Source: JAHFUS01 sp035689115
GTDB taxonomy: Bacteria; Actinomycetota; Acidimicrobiia; Acidimicrobiales; GCA-2861595
Reading direction: 5' to 3'
Length of the DNA: 64,000 nt
Assembly: GCA_035689115.1 (NCBI GenBank)
Contig: DASSMA010000010.1
Location: 1 to 64,000, forward strand
Position numbers and translations under genes: made by a program
Shown here: in pieces, positions 7,387 to 15,595 of the stretch
Layout: every line of letters starts with the position of its first letter
How positions within the stretch are numbered: the stretch's first letter is position 1
Notes under the pieces: generated by a model
Databases searched by the model: none
What the model was told of the DNA's origin: nothing
The model's input: the letters and a program-made list of their open reading frames with translations, nothing else

Positions 7387-10300
7387 TCACCACGTCCAAC
7401 CGGGCAGCGCCTCCAGGCGCGAGGCCCGGTCGGGTCCGAGCCGCCCGGCCCGGTGCTTGGAGCGCTGCTTGGCCACCCAGCCACCGATCCGGACCCCGTC
7501 GTCGTCGACGTCGCCCTGGCTGGGCAGCCGGCCGCCTCTGGCCGACGTCCAGCGCACCAGGGCAGCGAGGTTCGCCTCCCACGCCGCATCCCACGTCGCC
7601 TGGCGGTCCACCGGAGCGTCCCAGCGCCAGCCGGGGATCGCCTCCAGGCGCTCGGCCCGGGCCGCCTCGAGGCGGCCCTCGCCATGCCGGGCCCGGGCCC
7701 GGCGGACCCAGCGGGCCAGCCGGCGTCCGTCCTCGCCCTGGTCCGGCCCGGGATCGCAGTGCCCGTGACGGGCGGCGAACGCCTCCAGGGCGCCCACGGC
7801 GGCGTCGAAGCGGGCGCCGTGGACGCTCCACACCCAGCCGGGCATCGCCTCCAGGGCGGCCACCCGCTCGGCACTGAGGGCGCCACGACGGTGCTGGGTC
7901 CGCTGGGCCGTGGCCCAGGCCCCGAGGCAGAACTCGTCGCCGCCGACCCCGTCGGGCACGCGGGCGTGGCCGTGGCGCTCGACGAAGGCCACCAGCCGGG
8001 CGTAGGCGGCCGGCCAGGCGTCGTTGCGGGGCGACCACTCCCATCCATGCAGTGCGTCGAGGCGATCCGCCCGAGCGACCGGGAGGCGGCCCCGGCGCCG
8101 GCGCTCCCGCTGGGTGGCGACCCAGGAGCCGAGGCCGTAGCCGTCGTCGAGGACCAGCGTCTGCGGCGGCGCGGCGTGGCCGTGCTCGCCCGCCCACGCC
8201 CTGAGCCGTGCATAGCCGGCCTCCCAGCCCGCCTCCCGCTCGTGGTCGACCCACCCGGGCAGCGCCCGGAGCCGCTCGGCCCGGGCCGCCTCCAGCCGGC
8301 CGGAGCGCAGCGCCGATCGCTGCTTGGCCACCCAGCGCCCGAGGTCGAAGCCGGCGACCAGGTCGCCCGAGCTCGGGCACGCGTGGCCGTGCTCGGCCGC
8401 CCACGCGGCGAGGTCGGCGAAGTGCTCCTCCCAGGCATCGCTGCGCACGTCCCAGGTCCACCCGGGCACGGCCTCGAGGGCCGCCACCCGCTCGGCGTCG
8501 ACGAGGCCCGCCTTGTGGGCGGTACGCACGGTGTTGACCCAGGCCCCGATCCGCCGCCCCCGCCACACGGTGGTCTGCGGGCAGTTGGCATGGCCGTGGC
8601 AGCGGGCCCAGTCGGCCAGGGCGTCGAGGTGGGCCAGCCACTGCTCGGGCACCGGGTCCCAGGTCCACCCGGGCAGCGCCTCCAGGGCGCTCACCCGCTC
8701 CGGCGCCAGCAGCTGGCGGCGCCGCAGCGTCCGCTGCGTCGTGCACCACGCCCCCAGGCCGAAGGTCCCGCCCCGCCCGTCGGCGACGGTGGCCAGCTGG
8801 GGCACCGCCGCGCTGCCGTGCTCGGTGGCCCACGCCCGCAGCCGGCCGAAGTGCTCCTCCCAGCCCGGCGCCGCCTCGCGGACCAGGCGCAGCGCCATGG
8901 CCCCGGCCAGCTCGCCGGTGGCTCCCCCTGGCACCCACAGCTCGACGCGGCTGCGCAACAGCCCCCGCGCCGCGCTGCGCCGGGCGAAGGCGGCCCAGTC
9001 GGGCCGGCCCCCGGGCAGTCTGCCCACCCGCCGGCGGGTGAGGTCCAGGCGGGTGCCCAGACCGTCGTCATGGGCCCGCAGCGCCCGCAGCACGCCGGCC
9101 ACGACCTCGAGCCCGGCGCCGTCGATGCCGCCAAGCGGGTCGTCGGCATCGGCGCCGGCGGCCAACAGCACGGGCAGGACCACCGTGCCGACCTTGATTC
9201 CCTCCGACGGGCGACGGAGTGCCCGGCCGGCGGCCTGGAGCACGTCGGCCTCGCTGTTCTTCGGGTCGACGATGGCCACGGCGTCGAGGGTGGGGAGGTC
9301 CACGCCCTCGCCGAAAGCCCGGGCGTTGGCCAGCACCCCCCAGCTGGCGCCGTCGGCCAGGCGGGACAACAGCCGCTGGCGGATCCGCACCGAGGCGCCG
9401 CCGTGCGCCCAGCCGGCCCAGCCGGGGCCGGGGGGCCGCTCCCCCGCCAGGGCGTCGGCCACCGGGCCGATGAGGGAGGCGAAGGTGCGGGCCCGCTCGA
9501 CGCGGGTGTGGAAGCTCAGACAGCTGGCCAGGCGGAACTGGCCCATGGCCCGCACGACGGCGATGGCGCCGGCCAGGAGATGGGTGTCGATCCCGGCCAG
9601 GTCGGGGTGGGCGGCTACCCGGGCGAAGGTCTCGGCGTCCACGGCCGCCACCACGATGCGGTAGTCGGCCACCACGCCGGCGGCCACCGCGTCCGACAAG
9701 GAGAGCCGGTAGGTCCGGGGCCCGAACACCTCGACGTCGTCCATACCGACCAGCTCGACCTCGCCCGCCCGGCGGCGGTACAGGCGCGGGGTGGCCGTCA
9801 TGTACAGGATGCGCCGGGCGGGGATCTCGCCCCGGCACAGGGCGGCGAAGTGCTTGGCCCGATCGCCGGCCAGGTGGTGGGCCTCGTCGGCCACGGCCAG
9901 GTCGAACTCGCCGGCGCCGCCGGCCAGCACGGGCGACGACTGGTAGGTGGCCACCACCAGGGCGGGTCCCGGGCCGGCCAGGAAGGAGGCGACCCGGGCC
10001 GGGTCGGTGGTGGCCTCGAGGTCGAGCTCGCCGGCGTCGCTGCACACCGCCAGCACCCGCTCGCTCGGCCATCCGGCGTGGCGCCACATGGCCGCGGTCT
10101 GGCCCACCAGCGACAGGCTCGGCACCACGACCAGCACCCGCTCGGCTCCGAGGCGCTGGGCGACCCAGGCGCCGATGTGGGTCTTGCCCGACCCGGGGGC
10201 CATGGCTACCTGGCAGCGCCCGCCCGCTGCGATGGCGGCGCACACCGCCTCCACCGCCTCGAGCTGGTGGGGCCGGGGCCGCAGGGCCGGGAGGAGCCGG

Positions 10301-10779
10301 GGCGCCCGGGCCGGCGGCTCGCGCCCGGCGCCGGGCTCGCACCAGGCGAGGTAGGCCTCCTCGCCGACCACCCCGAGCACGCCGGCGTGGCGCAGCACCC
10401 GGCGCAGACGCCGCCGGCCCGCGGCGGTGGTCCCGCCCCACACGCCGTGCGACTCGCCCCCCGCCAGGGCGGCGGCCAGGCACTCGCGCTGCACCGGGCA
10501 CGACGAACGGCACGCGTCGACGACGGCGCCCAGGCCCGTGGCCCCCCGGCCGGGGTAGAAGCTGTCGGCTTTGCTGCCCCGGCAATGGGCGAGTCGGCGC
10601 CACCCCGCCCCGCCGGCGTCGGGCCCGCCGGCCAGGGCGAGCTCCACGGCGCCGGCCAGCACCTGGTGGTCGATGCCGGCCGCCTCGGCGGCGGCCGTCG
10701 CCACCGCCTCGGGCAGCCGGGGCGGCGGGCGGCTGGCTCCGTCGTCGGCGGGCGGCCCAAAGGCGGCCAGCGCGCTCAC
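7387..10779 (-). CDS. WhiB-domain / SF2 helicase fusion with seven helicase-associated repeats
   Basis: A 1130-residue fusion. Residues 60-130 form a WhiB-like domain with Cys 66, 90, 94 and 100 and the GVWGG turn, expected to hold a 4Fe-4S cluster. Residues 165-600 form a superfamily 2 helicase: Walker A APGSGKT (about 194-200), DEAH (298-301), MTATPR and a C-terminal helicase half. The rest consists of seven helicase-associated (HA) repeats of about 70 residues, each ending in a PGWTW-like motif (LPGWTW, VPGWTW, LPGWVD, LHGWEW, MPGWVW, IPGWRW, LPGWTW). GTG 10779 overlaps the HNH stop. HA-repeat helicases are known and WhiB proteins are normally stand-alone regulators. Redox or NO control of the motor is inference. 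Confidence 0.88.
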   Translation of the reverse strand: MSALAAFGPPADDGASRPPPRLPEAVATAAAEAAGIDHQVLAGAVELALAGGPDAGGAGWRRLAHCRGSKADSFYPGRGATGLGAVVDACRSSCPVQRECLAAALAGGESHGVWGGTTAAGRRRLRRVLRHAGVLGVVGEEAYLAWCEPGAGREPPARAPRLLPALRPRPHQLEAVEAVCAAIAAGGRCQVAMAPGSGKTHIGAWVAQRLGAERVLVVVPSLSLVGQTAAMWRHAGWPSERVLAVCSDAGELDLEATTDPARVASFLAGPGPALVVATYQSSPVLAGGAGEFDLAVADEAHHLAGDRAKHFAALCRGEIPARRILYMTATPRLYRRRAGEVELVGMDDVEVFGPRTYRLSLSDAVAAGVVADYRIVVAAVDAETFARVAAHPDLAGIDTHLLAGAIAVVRAMGQFRLASCLSFHTRVERARTFASLIGPVADALAGERPPGPGWAGWAHGGASVRIRQRLLSRLADGASWGVLANARAFGEGVDLPTLDAVAIVDPKNSEADVLQAAGRALRRPSEGIKVGTVVLPVLLAAGADADDPLGGIDGAGLEVVAGVLRALRAHDDGLGTRLDLTRRRVGRLPGGRPDWAAFARRSAARGLLRSRVELWVPGGATGELAGAMALRLVREAAPGWEEHFGRLRAWATEHGSAAVPQLATVADGRGGTFGLGAWCTTQRTLRRRQLLAPERVSALEALPGWTWDPVPEQWLAHLDALADWARCHGHANCPQTTVWRGRRIGAWVNTVRTAHKAGLVDAERVAALEAVPGWTWDVRSDAWEEHFADLAAWAAEHGHACPSSGDLVAGFDLGRWVAKQRSALRSGRLEAARAERLRALPGWVDHEREAGWEAGYARLRAWAGEHGHAAPPQTLVLDDGYGLGSWVATQRERRRRGRLPVARADRLDALHGWEWSPRNDAWPAAYARLVAFVERHGHARVPDGVGGDEFCLGAWATAQRTQHRRGALSAERVAALEAMPGWVWSVHGARFDAAVGALEAFAARHGHCDPGPDQGEDGRRLARWVRRARARHGEGRLEAARAERLEAIPGWRWDAPVDRQATWDAAWEANLAALVRWTSARGGRLPSQGDVDDDGVRIGGWVAKQRSKHRAGRLGPDRASRLEALPGWTW

Positions 10780-11429
10780 GGCACTGTTGCCGCCGGCCCG
10801 GCGCAGCGGGTGGAGGTGGAGGCGATGGCGACGGCCTGGGCCGGGGTGACGCTCAGGTCCCAGCGGGCCTTGATGCGCCCGTAGGCGGCCACGTAGGCGC
10901 AGCGGTAGGAGGCCTCGGGCGGCAACCACCGGTCGGGCCCGTCGTCGGCCTTGCGCTCGTTCTCGGGCCCCCATACGGCGTTGAGCGCCTCGGGGTCGAC
11001 GAGGTCGTTGGCGAAGGCCACCTTGCGCTCCGCCGGCCACGCCCATCCCCCGCTTCGGTGCGCATCGGCCAGCGCCACCAGGTGGTCGATCTGCAGCTCG
11101 GCGGCGGAGCTGGTCGAGCGCCCGGTGTAGGGGTCGCGCCAGGTCCCGGCCGCCACCCGGCAGCGACCCTCGACGACCACAGGGATGGCCGACTCGGCCA
11201 TGAGGACCTCGGCCCGGGTGTTGCAGCCGTCGCCGTCGGCGTCGGACCAGCCCCCCGGCTGCCACTCGTCGCGGTCGTAGCGGGGCCGGCCCGGGTCGGG
11301 CTCGGCCACCCGCAGCCCGGCCACGGCCGGGCTAGAGGCGCCGGTCGCCGTCTCGGGTGCCACGACAGGCACCGAGCACGACGAGGCGACCAGCATGGCG
11401 GTGGCCACGGCGGCGGCCCGGGCGGTCAC
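10776..11429 (-). CDS. Exported HNH (DUF1524-like) nuclease, possible lipoprotein
   Basis: A 217-residue protein with an N-terminal hydrophobic signal (AAAVATAMLVASSC), possibly a lipobox with Cys near residue 19. It is followed by a DUF1524/GmrSD-C type HNH domain: YDRDEWQPGG, DGCNTRAEVL, DPYTG, then LQIDHLVALADAH (the DH catalytic pair), NLVDPEALNAV-type spacing and a distal NERKADDGPDRWLPP. Secreted HNH nucleases of this type are common in actinobacteria. GTG 11429 and the stop both overlap neighbours by four bases. It may act in nutrient or DNA turnover at the surface, or in transfer; the role in this operon is unknown. Confidence 0.82.
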   Translation of the reverse strand: MTARAAAVATAMLVASSCSVPVVAPETATGASSPAVAGLRVAEPDPGRPRYDRDEWQPGGWSDADGDGCNTRAEVLMAESAIPVVVEGRCRVAAGTWRDPYTGRSTSSAAELQIDHLVALADAHRSGGWAWPAERKVAFANDLVDPEALNAVWGPENERKADDGPDRWLPPEASYRCAYVAAYGRIKARWDLSVTPAQAVAIASTSTRCAGPAATVP

Positions 11430-11683
11430 AGCAGCCCTCGGGCCACTTCGACGTTGACGATCGGCCGGTCGCCCCAGCCCAGCCCCAGGCACGGCCCGCA
11501 CAGGTCGTCGCCGCCGTCGTCCCAGCACCCCGAGCACAGCTCCTGGCCGCAGCAGCTGCACGACAGCTCGACCTCCAGCTCGCCGCAGCACTCGCACAGC
11601 GGCACCCGGCCGACCGGGCGGCGCGGCGGTGCCGGTCGCCGAGCCGCCAGGCCGCCGGCCTCGGGCATCACCGGGGCGCTCAT
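11426..11683 (-). CDS. Small Cys-rich zinc-binding protein
   Basis: An 85-residue protein with clustered cysteine knuckles: CECC, CSCC, CSGC and CGPC between residues 30 and 66, enough for two zinc sites. The N-terminus is Ala/Pro/Arg-rich, and the C-terminus has WGDRPIVNVEVARGLL. ATG 11683 overlaps the ADP-ribosylglycohydrolase stop (ATGA), and its stop overlaps the HNH start. No enzymatic motif is visible; it is likely a structural or nucleic-acid/protein-binding adaptor. Confidence 0.75.
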   Translation of the reverse strand: MSAPVMPEAGGLAARRPAPPRRPVGRVPLCECCGELEVELSCSCCGQELCSGCWDDGGDDLCGPCLGLGWGDRPIVNVEVARGLL

Positions 11684-12621
11684 CGGGCCCGGCCCGCCGC
11701 GCCGCTGAGTGGACGGCTGCCTTGCTGGCGCATGGCCACCAGCCGGGGGGCGGCGGCCTCGATGGCGTCGGCGTACTCCAGGGTGGCCCGCCAGCGGGGC
11801 GGCACGGCGCCGGCGCCGTGGAGCACGCCCAGCAGCCCGCCGGCCACGGCCCCGTTTGTGTCGGCGTCGCCGCCGAGGTTGACCACCTGGACCACCACGT
11901 CCTCGAACGATCCCGACTGGACCAGCGCCCAGGTGGCCACGGCCAGGGTGTCGAGCACGAAGCCGCCGTTGGGCAGCTCGTCGAGGCGGAGGTGCGGCGC
12001 TCGGGCCAGCACGGCCCGCACCTCGCCGCCCACGCCGGTGGCGGCCAGCACGTGCTCGATGGCCTCGGCCGGGCCGGCACCCTCCAGCACGGTGGCGGCC
12101 AGCTCGCCGTAGGCGACGCACGACTCGACGCAGCGACGGTCGGCGTGGGTGATCCTCGACAGCTCGGCTGCCTCGGCCGCCCGCTGGGCGGCGTCGCCCC
12201 GCACCAGGGCGGTGGGCAGTGCCCGCATGAGCGAGCCGTTGCCGGCCGCCAGCGGGCCGGCGACCTCCGCCCCGCAGCGCCGGGGGTCGCGGCTGCGGCG
12301 GTAGGCGGCCAGGGCGGCGGCCGTGGTGGCTCCGACGTCGCGAGGGCCGCTTTGGAACCAGGCCAGCATGTACTCGGCGGCGGCCGCCACCGAGTACCCC
12401 TCCAGGTAGGCCTGGACCACGGCCCAGGTGAGGTCGGAGTCGTCGGTCCCCTGCCCCGGCCGCCACCCGAAGGCGCCGCCGCCGGTGAGCTCGCGGTGGC
12501 CGCCGCGGTAGCGCGAGGCCACCGCGGCCCGGGGCAGGAACTCGAGCGTCGACCCCAAGGCGTCGCCGGCGGCCACCCCGAGCAGCCCGCCGGCGATCCC
12601 CTCGGCCAGCGAGGCCGCCAT
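11680..12621 (-). CDS. ADP-ribosylglycohydrolase (DraG/ARH family)
   Basis: A 313-residue enzyme of the DraG family, which hydrolyses ADP-ribose from modified targets using a dinuclear metal site. The hallmarks are GVAAGDALGS near the start, GTDDSDLTWAV (metal Asp residues), NGSLMRALP, ITHADRR and GGDADTNGAVAGGLLG near the C-terminus. ATG 12621 overlaps the stop of the preceding 100-residue gene. A possible ADP-ribosyltransferase lies two genes upstream, which suggests a writer/eraser pair. The family call is strong; the substrate is unknown. Confidence 0.92.
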   Translation of the reverse strand: MAASLAEGIAGGLLGVAAGDALGSTLEFLPRAAVASRYRGGHRELTGGGAFGWRPGQGTDDSDLTWAVVQAYLEGYSVAAAAEYMLAWFQSGPRDVGATTAAALAAYRRSRDPRRCGAEVAGPLAAGNGSLMRALPTALVRGDAAQRAAEAAELSRITHADRRCVESCVAYGELAATVLEGAGPAEAIEHVLAATGVGGEVRAVLARAPHLRLDELPNGGFVLDTLAVATWALVQSGSFEDVVVQVVNLGGDADTNGAVAGGLLGVLHGAGAVPPRWRATLEYADAIEAAAPRLVAMRQQGSRPLSGAAGRAR

Positions 12622-12923
12622 CACACCGCCTCCGACAGCTGTTCGGCGGTGAAGGTCTTGCGGGTGGTGGCCAGCACCTGCACCGCCGCGAGGTCGTCGG
12701 CCGACAGGCCGGAGTGGGCGAGGCCCGGGAACGCCCCACCCGACACCGCCGCCCACACCACCTGGGCGAGCGAAGCCCGGGCGTCGGCGAAGTTCTGGCC
12801 CCAGGCGAACAGCCCGGAGAACGGCGACGCGTCGCCCACCACCTGGGCGATCCACATGGTCTTGTCCGGCCCGTCTACGTCCACCACGGCGTTGACGACG
12901 AGCGTCTTCTTATCCTGGGCCAT
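12621..12923 (-). CDS. Conserved-looking 100-residue protein, unknown function
   Basis: A soluble protein starting MAQDKKTLVVNAVVDVDG, with VVGDASPFSGLFAWGQNFADARASLAQVVW and the C-terminal helix KTFTAEQLSEAV. ATG 12923 is chosen because GAGGGAGGG lies just upstream; a 16-residue longer frame is less likely. No known motif. It directly precedes, and overlaps, the ADP-ribosylglycohydrolase gene. A perfect palindrome (12945-12972) sits just upstream, so this gene probably heads a regulated sub-operon. Confidence 0.7.
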   Translation of the reverse strand: MAQDKKTLVVNAVVDVDGPDKTMWIAQVVGDASPFSGLFAWGQNFADARASLAQVVWAAVSGGAFPGLAHSGLSADDLAAVQVLATTRKTFTAEQLSEAV

Positions 12924-12944
12924 CTGCCCTCCCTCGGTCGGTGT

Positions 12945-12972
12945 AGTGACGAGCATACGTCTGCTCGTCACT
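12945..12972. promoter_or_regulatory. Perfect 11-bp inverted repeat, operator candidate
   Basis: AGTGACGAGCA (12945-12955) and TGCTCGTCACT (12962-12972) are exact inverses around six bases. It lies about 20 bases before the start codon of the 100-residue gene, within the only sizeable gap of the minus-strand train between 10.8 and 20.5 kb. There is no T-run, so an operator is more likely than a terminator. Confidence 0.65.
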
Positions 12973-13022
12973 GTGTGTCAAGGGCACTACGTCGTTTTGT
13001 TGCTACATCCGGGGCCCGGGGG

Positions 13023-13469
13023 TCAGGCCCACTCGCCCCACCAGCTGTCCCCCCACAGCCGGCCCAGGTCGGCCTCCGCCTCGGCCGACAGCACCGTGTA
13101 CACGAAGACGTCCCAGCGCTCGAGCTCGGACCTGGTGGCCGGGCCCGCCGCCCGGATCCTGGCCACCTGCCCGCTCGGCTGGGGAGCCACCAGCTCGTCG
13201 CCGGCCACCTCCAGGCGCTCGGCGTGCAGCGCCCGGGGCCGGGCCTGGTCCAGATGGAAGGCGTAGCCCGGCGAGCCGGGCTCGCTCCGCTCGACGGCGT
13301 AGCCGCCGACCACGGGGCGCACCCACACCAGCGCGGGCTCCTCCAGGCGGTAGTGACGGGCCAGCGGGGCGAGGAAGGCCACGGTCCCGTCGGGGTCGCT
13401 CACCTCCAGCTCGGCGCCGACATCGAGGTCGCCCAGCCAGCCGGCCAGCAGCCGCTCCCAGCGTGTCAT
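13023..13469 (-). CDS. 148-residue protein of unknown function
   Basis: A soluble acidic protein (MTRWERLLAGWLGDLDVGAE..., ending LWGDSWWGEWA) with no recognised motif; Trp-rich at both ends. ATG 13469 overlaps the stop of the large ART-like gene (ATGA). Because it is coupled to that gene it may be an immunity or chaperone partner, but this is inference from position only. Confidence 0.7.
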   Translation of the reverse strand: MTRWERLLAGWLGDLDVGAELEVSDPDGTVAFLAPLARHYRLEEPALVWVRPVVGGYAVERSEPGSPGYAFHLDQARPRALHAERLEVAGDELVAPQPSGQVARIRAAGPATRSELERWDVFVYTVLSAEAEADLGRLWGDSWWGEWA

Positions 13470-15595
13470 TGCACGACCTTGTCGACCGGGCGCCCGCCCA
13501 GCTCGGTGATGTTCCGCTCGGCCAGCAGCTTGAGCACGGCGGCGCGCTCGGTGGCCGAGGCGCAACGGATGAGCGAGGGCGCCTCGGCCCCCAACAGGTC
13601 GATGCCGTGGCGGAACATGACCTCGTTGCTGCCCGAGCTGAACCCGGCCACGGTGGCCGGGTTCCGGGTGAGCCCGGCTGTGGAGTGGCCGCTCTTGGGG
13701 TTGAGGGACCCGAAGTGGTCGCCGTTGTAGGCGTACCAGTCCGAGCGCCGCAGCAGCTGGGTGGGGTCGGCCCAGAACAGCGCCGGGCCGGCGCCGCTCG
13801 GCTGGCCGCCCACCCGCAAGAACACCGACTGGGCGCCGCCCGAGGCCATGTCGGAGCTCTCGCTCATGCCCTTGCCGGCCTTGACGCCCATGAGCCGGCG
13901 GCGCTCGGTGGAGGCCAGCACGCCGCCGTTGGTGAGAATCTCGATGAGGTTCTTGTTGGTGACGCGGTGGTGCAGGCCCCGCTTGGCAAACGGGGCCCGG
14001 GCGGCCGCCGGGTCGGCGGTCACGTCGAAGCGGTCCCACACCAGCCAGCCGCCCGATCGCCGCGGGGTGGGCTGGTAGCCGGGGGCGGCCGCCAGCGCCG
14101 TGCCTCCGGCCAGGCCCTTGGCCTTGGCCACGCCGTCGCGCACCAGGCGCACCTTCTCGGGCAGGGCCCGGGCCTCGGCCTCCAGGCGCAGCCCCTTGGC
14201 GAAGCCGACCAGGGCGTGGTGGTCCAGGCCGATGGCCTGATGGGCCCGCTCGGCCACCAGCAACTCGGTGGTGGCGTCCTCCAGGCCGTCGGAGTCGGCC
14301 AGCGCCTTGGCCACCGCCGGGTGGGCGCCGAGGCCCTGGGCCTCGATGTTGCGCCGGAGGTAGGACCACTCGCCCTCGGCTGCCGTCATGGGCCGGTTCA
14401 CCAGGTTGAGCTGGCCCAGGCGGCGGACGAGCTCAGGCCCGTGCCCGGGGCCCTGCGGGGCGATGAGCTCCAGGGCGCCGCGGTGGCTGAAGTCGGGATC
14501 GGCAGCGCCGGCGGCGCCAGCGTAGGGGCGGTACACGGCGCTGTAGCCGTCGCCGAGGTCGACCAGGTACTCCTTGCCCTTGGCCGTGGTGCGGGTCGTG
14601 CCGTCCCAGCTGCACGAGCCGCCGGCGCCGACCTTGGCGCCGATGCGGGAGGCGGGGCGCATCTGGGCCGCCAGCAACCCCTCGGGGGCGTGCGGGGCCG
14701 GGGCGGGGACGTACTCGGTGACGCTCACCGTGCCCGTCGTCTCGTAGGCGGCGACCATGGGCACCTTGCCGCCGGAGGCATAGGGCACCTCGTAGCCGGG
14801 GGCGAGCCGCTCGGCGATGGTGGCCGCCGCCGCCTGGTAGTGCGCCACCATGGCCTTGTCGGCCTCGCCTTGGACGCCCGGGGCCAGCTTGGCCAGCTCC
14901 TCCTGGGCCTTGGCCAGGTTGGCGTGGGTGTGGACGGGGATGGCGTCGCCGGCGCCGAGATGGTGGTTCACCGACTTGGCCACCGTGACCAGCTGCTCGT
15001 GCAGCTGGTGGGCCTGGTCGAGCGGGAGCCGCCCGGTCACCTCCTTGTCCACCGAGACCGGCACCATAGTGGCCTCCGACAGGGCCAGGGCCTCGTAGAG
15101 CTTGGCCTCCGCCTCGGGCGTGACGGTGGCCAGCAGCACCTCCCGGGGACCGCCCTTGGACTGGTAGGAGACCAGCGTGGCCAGCGAGTCGTCGAGGTCG
15201 GCCCCGCCCACCAAGAGCGGCGTTCCGCAGATCTCGCCGGGGGTGGGGTCGGTGGGCACCGGGGTCAGGAACTCCTCGCCGGCGGCGGCGGGCTCGCATG
15301 CAGGCGCCGGCGGGTCGCCGAGCCCGCCGGCCGGCGCGACGTCGGCCTCGGCCGCTACGTCGTCGTCGCCGACATCGTCCTCGCTCCCCCCGCCCGCCGG
15401 CTCCGAGCCGGCAGGGGAGCCGTCCAGCAGCGTCTCGAGGGCGGCCACCATCGCCTCGATGTGCTCCGGGTCCGGCATCTCCACCGGCTCGTCGACGACC
15501 TCGTGGTCCTCGCCGACGACGTCGACAGGGGGATCGAACACGGCCGTGGGGGTCACCACGAAGCTCTCGTGCGCCTTCGAGGAGCCGCTGCCCAC
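13466..15595 (-). CDS. Large protein with possible ADP-ribosyltransferase-like C-terminus
   Basis: 709 residues. The N-terminus MGSGSSKAHESFVV is shared with the next upstream gene. A low-complexity acidic linker (residues 25-110) and a large central region of unknown fold follow. The last 180 residues carry the pattern HHRVTNKNLIEILTNGGVLAS, then GMSESSDMASGGAQSVF, then NEVMFRHGIDL. A His near a helix, a GGA-xxVF strand and a late NE-xxF strand recall ADP-ribosyltransferase folds, but no canonical RSE or HYE triad can be proved by eye. GTG 15595 overlaps the upstream TAG by one base. The DraG-family gene downstream supports an ADP-ribosylation role. Confidence 0.6.
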   Translation of the reverse strand: MGSGSSKAHESFVVTPTAVFDPPVDVVGEDHEVVDEPVEMPDPEHIEAMVAALETLLDGSPAGSEPAGGGSEDDVGDDDVAAEADVAPAGGLGDPPAPACEPAAAGEEFLTPVPTDPTPGEICGTPLLVGGADLDDSLATLVSYQSKGGPREVLLATVTPEAEAKLYEALALSEATMVPVSVDKEVTGRLPLDQAHQLHEQLVTVAKSVNHHLGAGDAIPVHTHANLAKAQEELAKLAPGVQGEADKAMVAHYQAAAATIAERLAPGYEVPYASGGKVPMVAAYETTGTVSVTEYVPAPAPHAPEGLLAAQMRPASRIGAKVGAGGSCSWDGTTRTTAKGKEYLVDLGDGYSAVYRPYAGAAGAADPDFSHRGALELIAPQGPGHGPELVRRLGQLNLVNRPMTAAEGEWSYLRRNIEAQGLGAHPAVAKALADSDGLEDATTELLVAERAHQAIGLDHHALVGFAKGLRLEAEARALPEKVRLVRDGVAKAKGLAGGTALAAAPGYQPTPRRSGGWLVWDRFDVTADPAAARAPFAKRGLHHRVTNKNLIEILTNGGVLASTERRRLMGVKAGKGMSESSDMASGGAQSVFLRVGGQPSGAGPALFWADPTQLLRRSDWYAYNGDHFGSLNPKSGHSTAGLTRNPATVAGFSSGSNEVMFRHGIDLLGAEAPSLIRCASATERAAVLKLLAERNITELGGRPVDKVVQ

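Noticed and set aside
7387..8940. Regular repeats every 200 or so bases, at first sight CRISPR-like
   Set aside because: They are helicase-associated protein repeats with diverged DNA; no short identical repeats with unique spacers occur anywhere in the window.
7453..10884. 1143-codon plus-strand ORF
   Set aside because: It is antisense to the WhiB-helicase gene, with His/Gly/Pro/Arg-biased composition and no motif; GC-rich DNA gives such long shadow frames.
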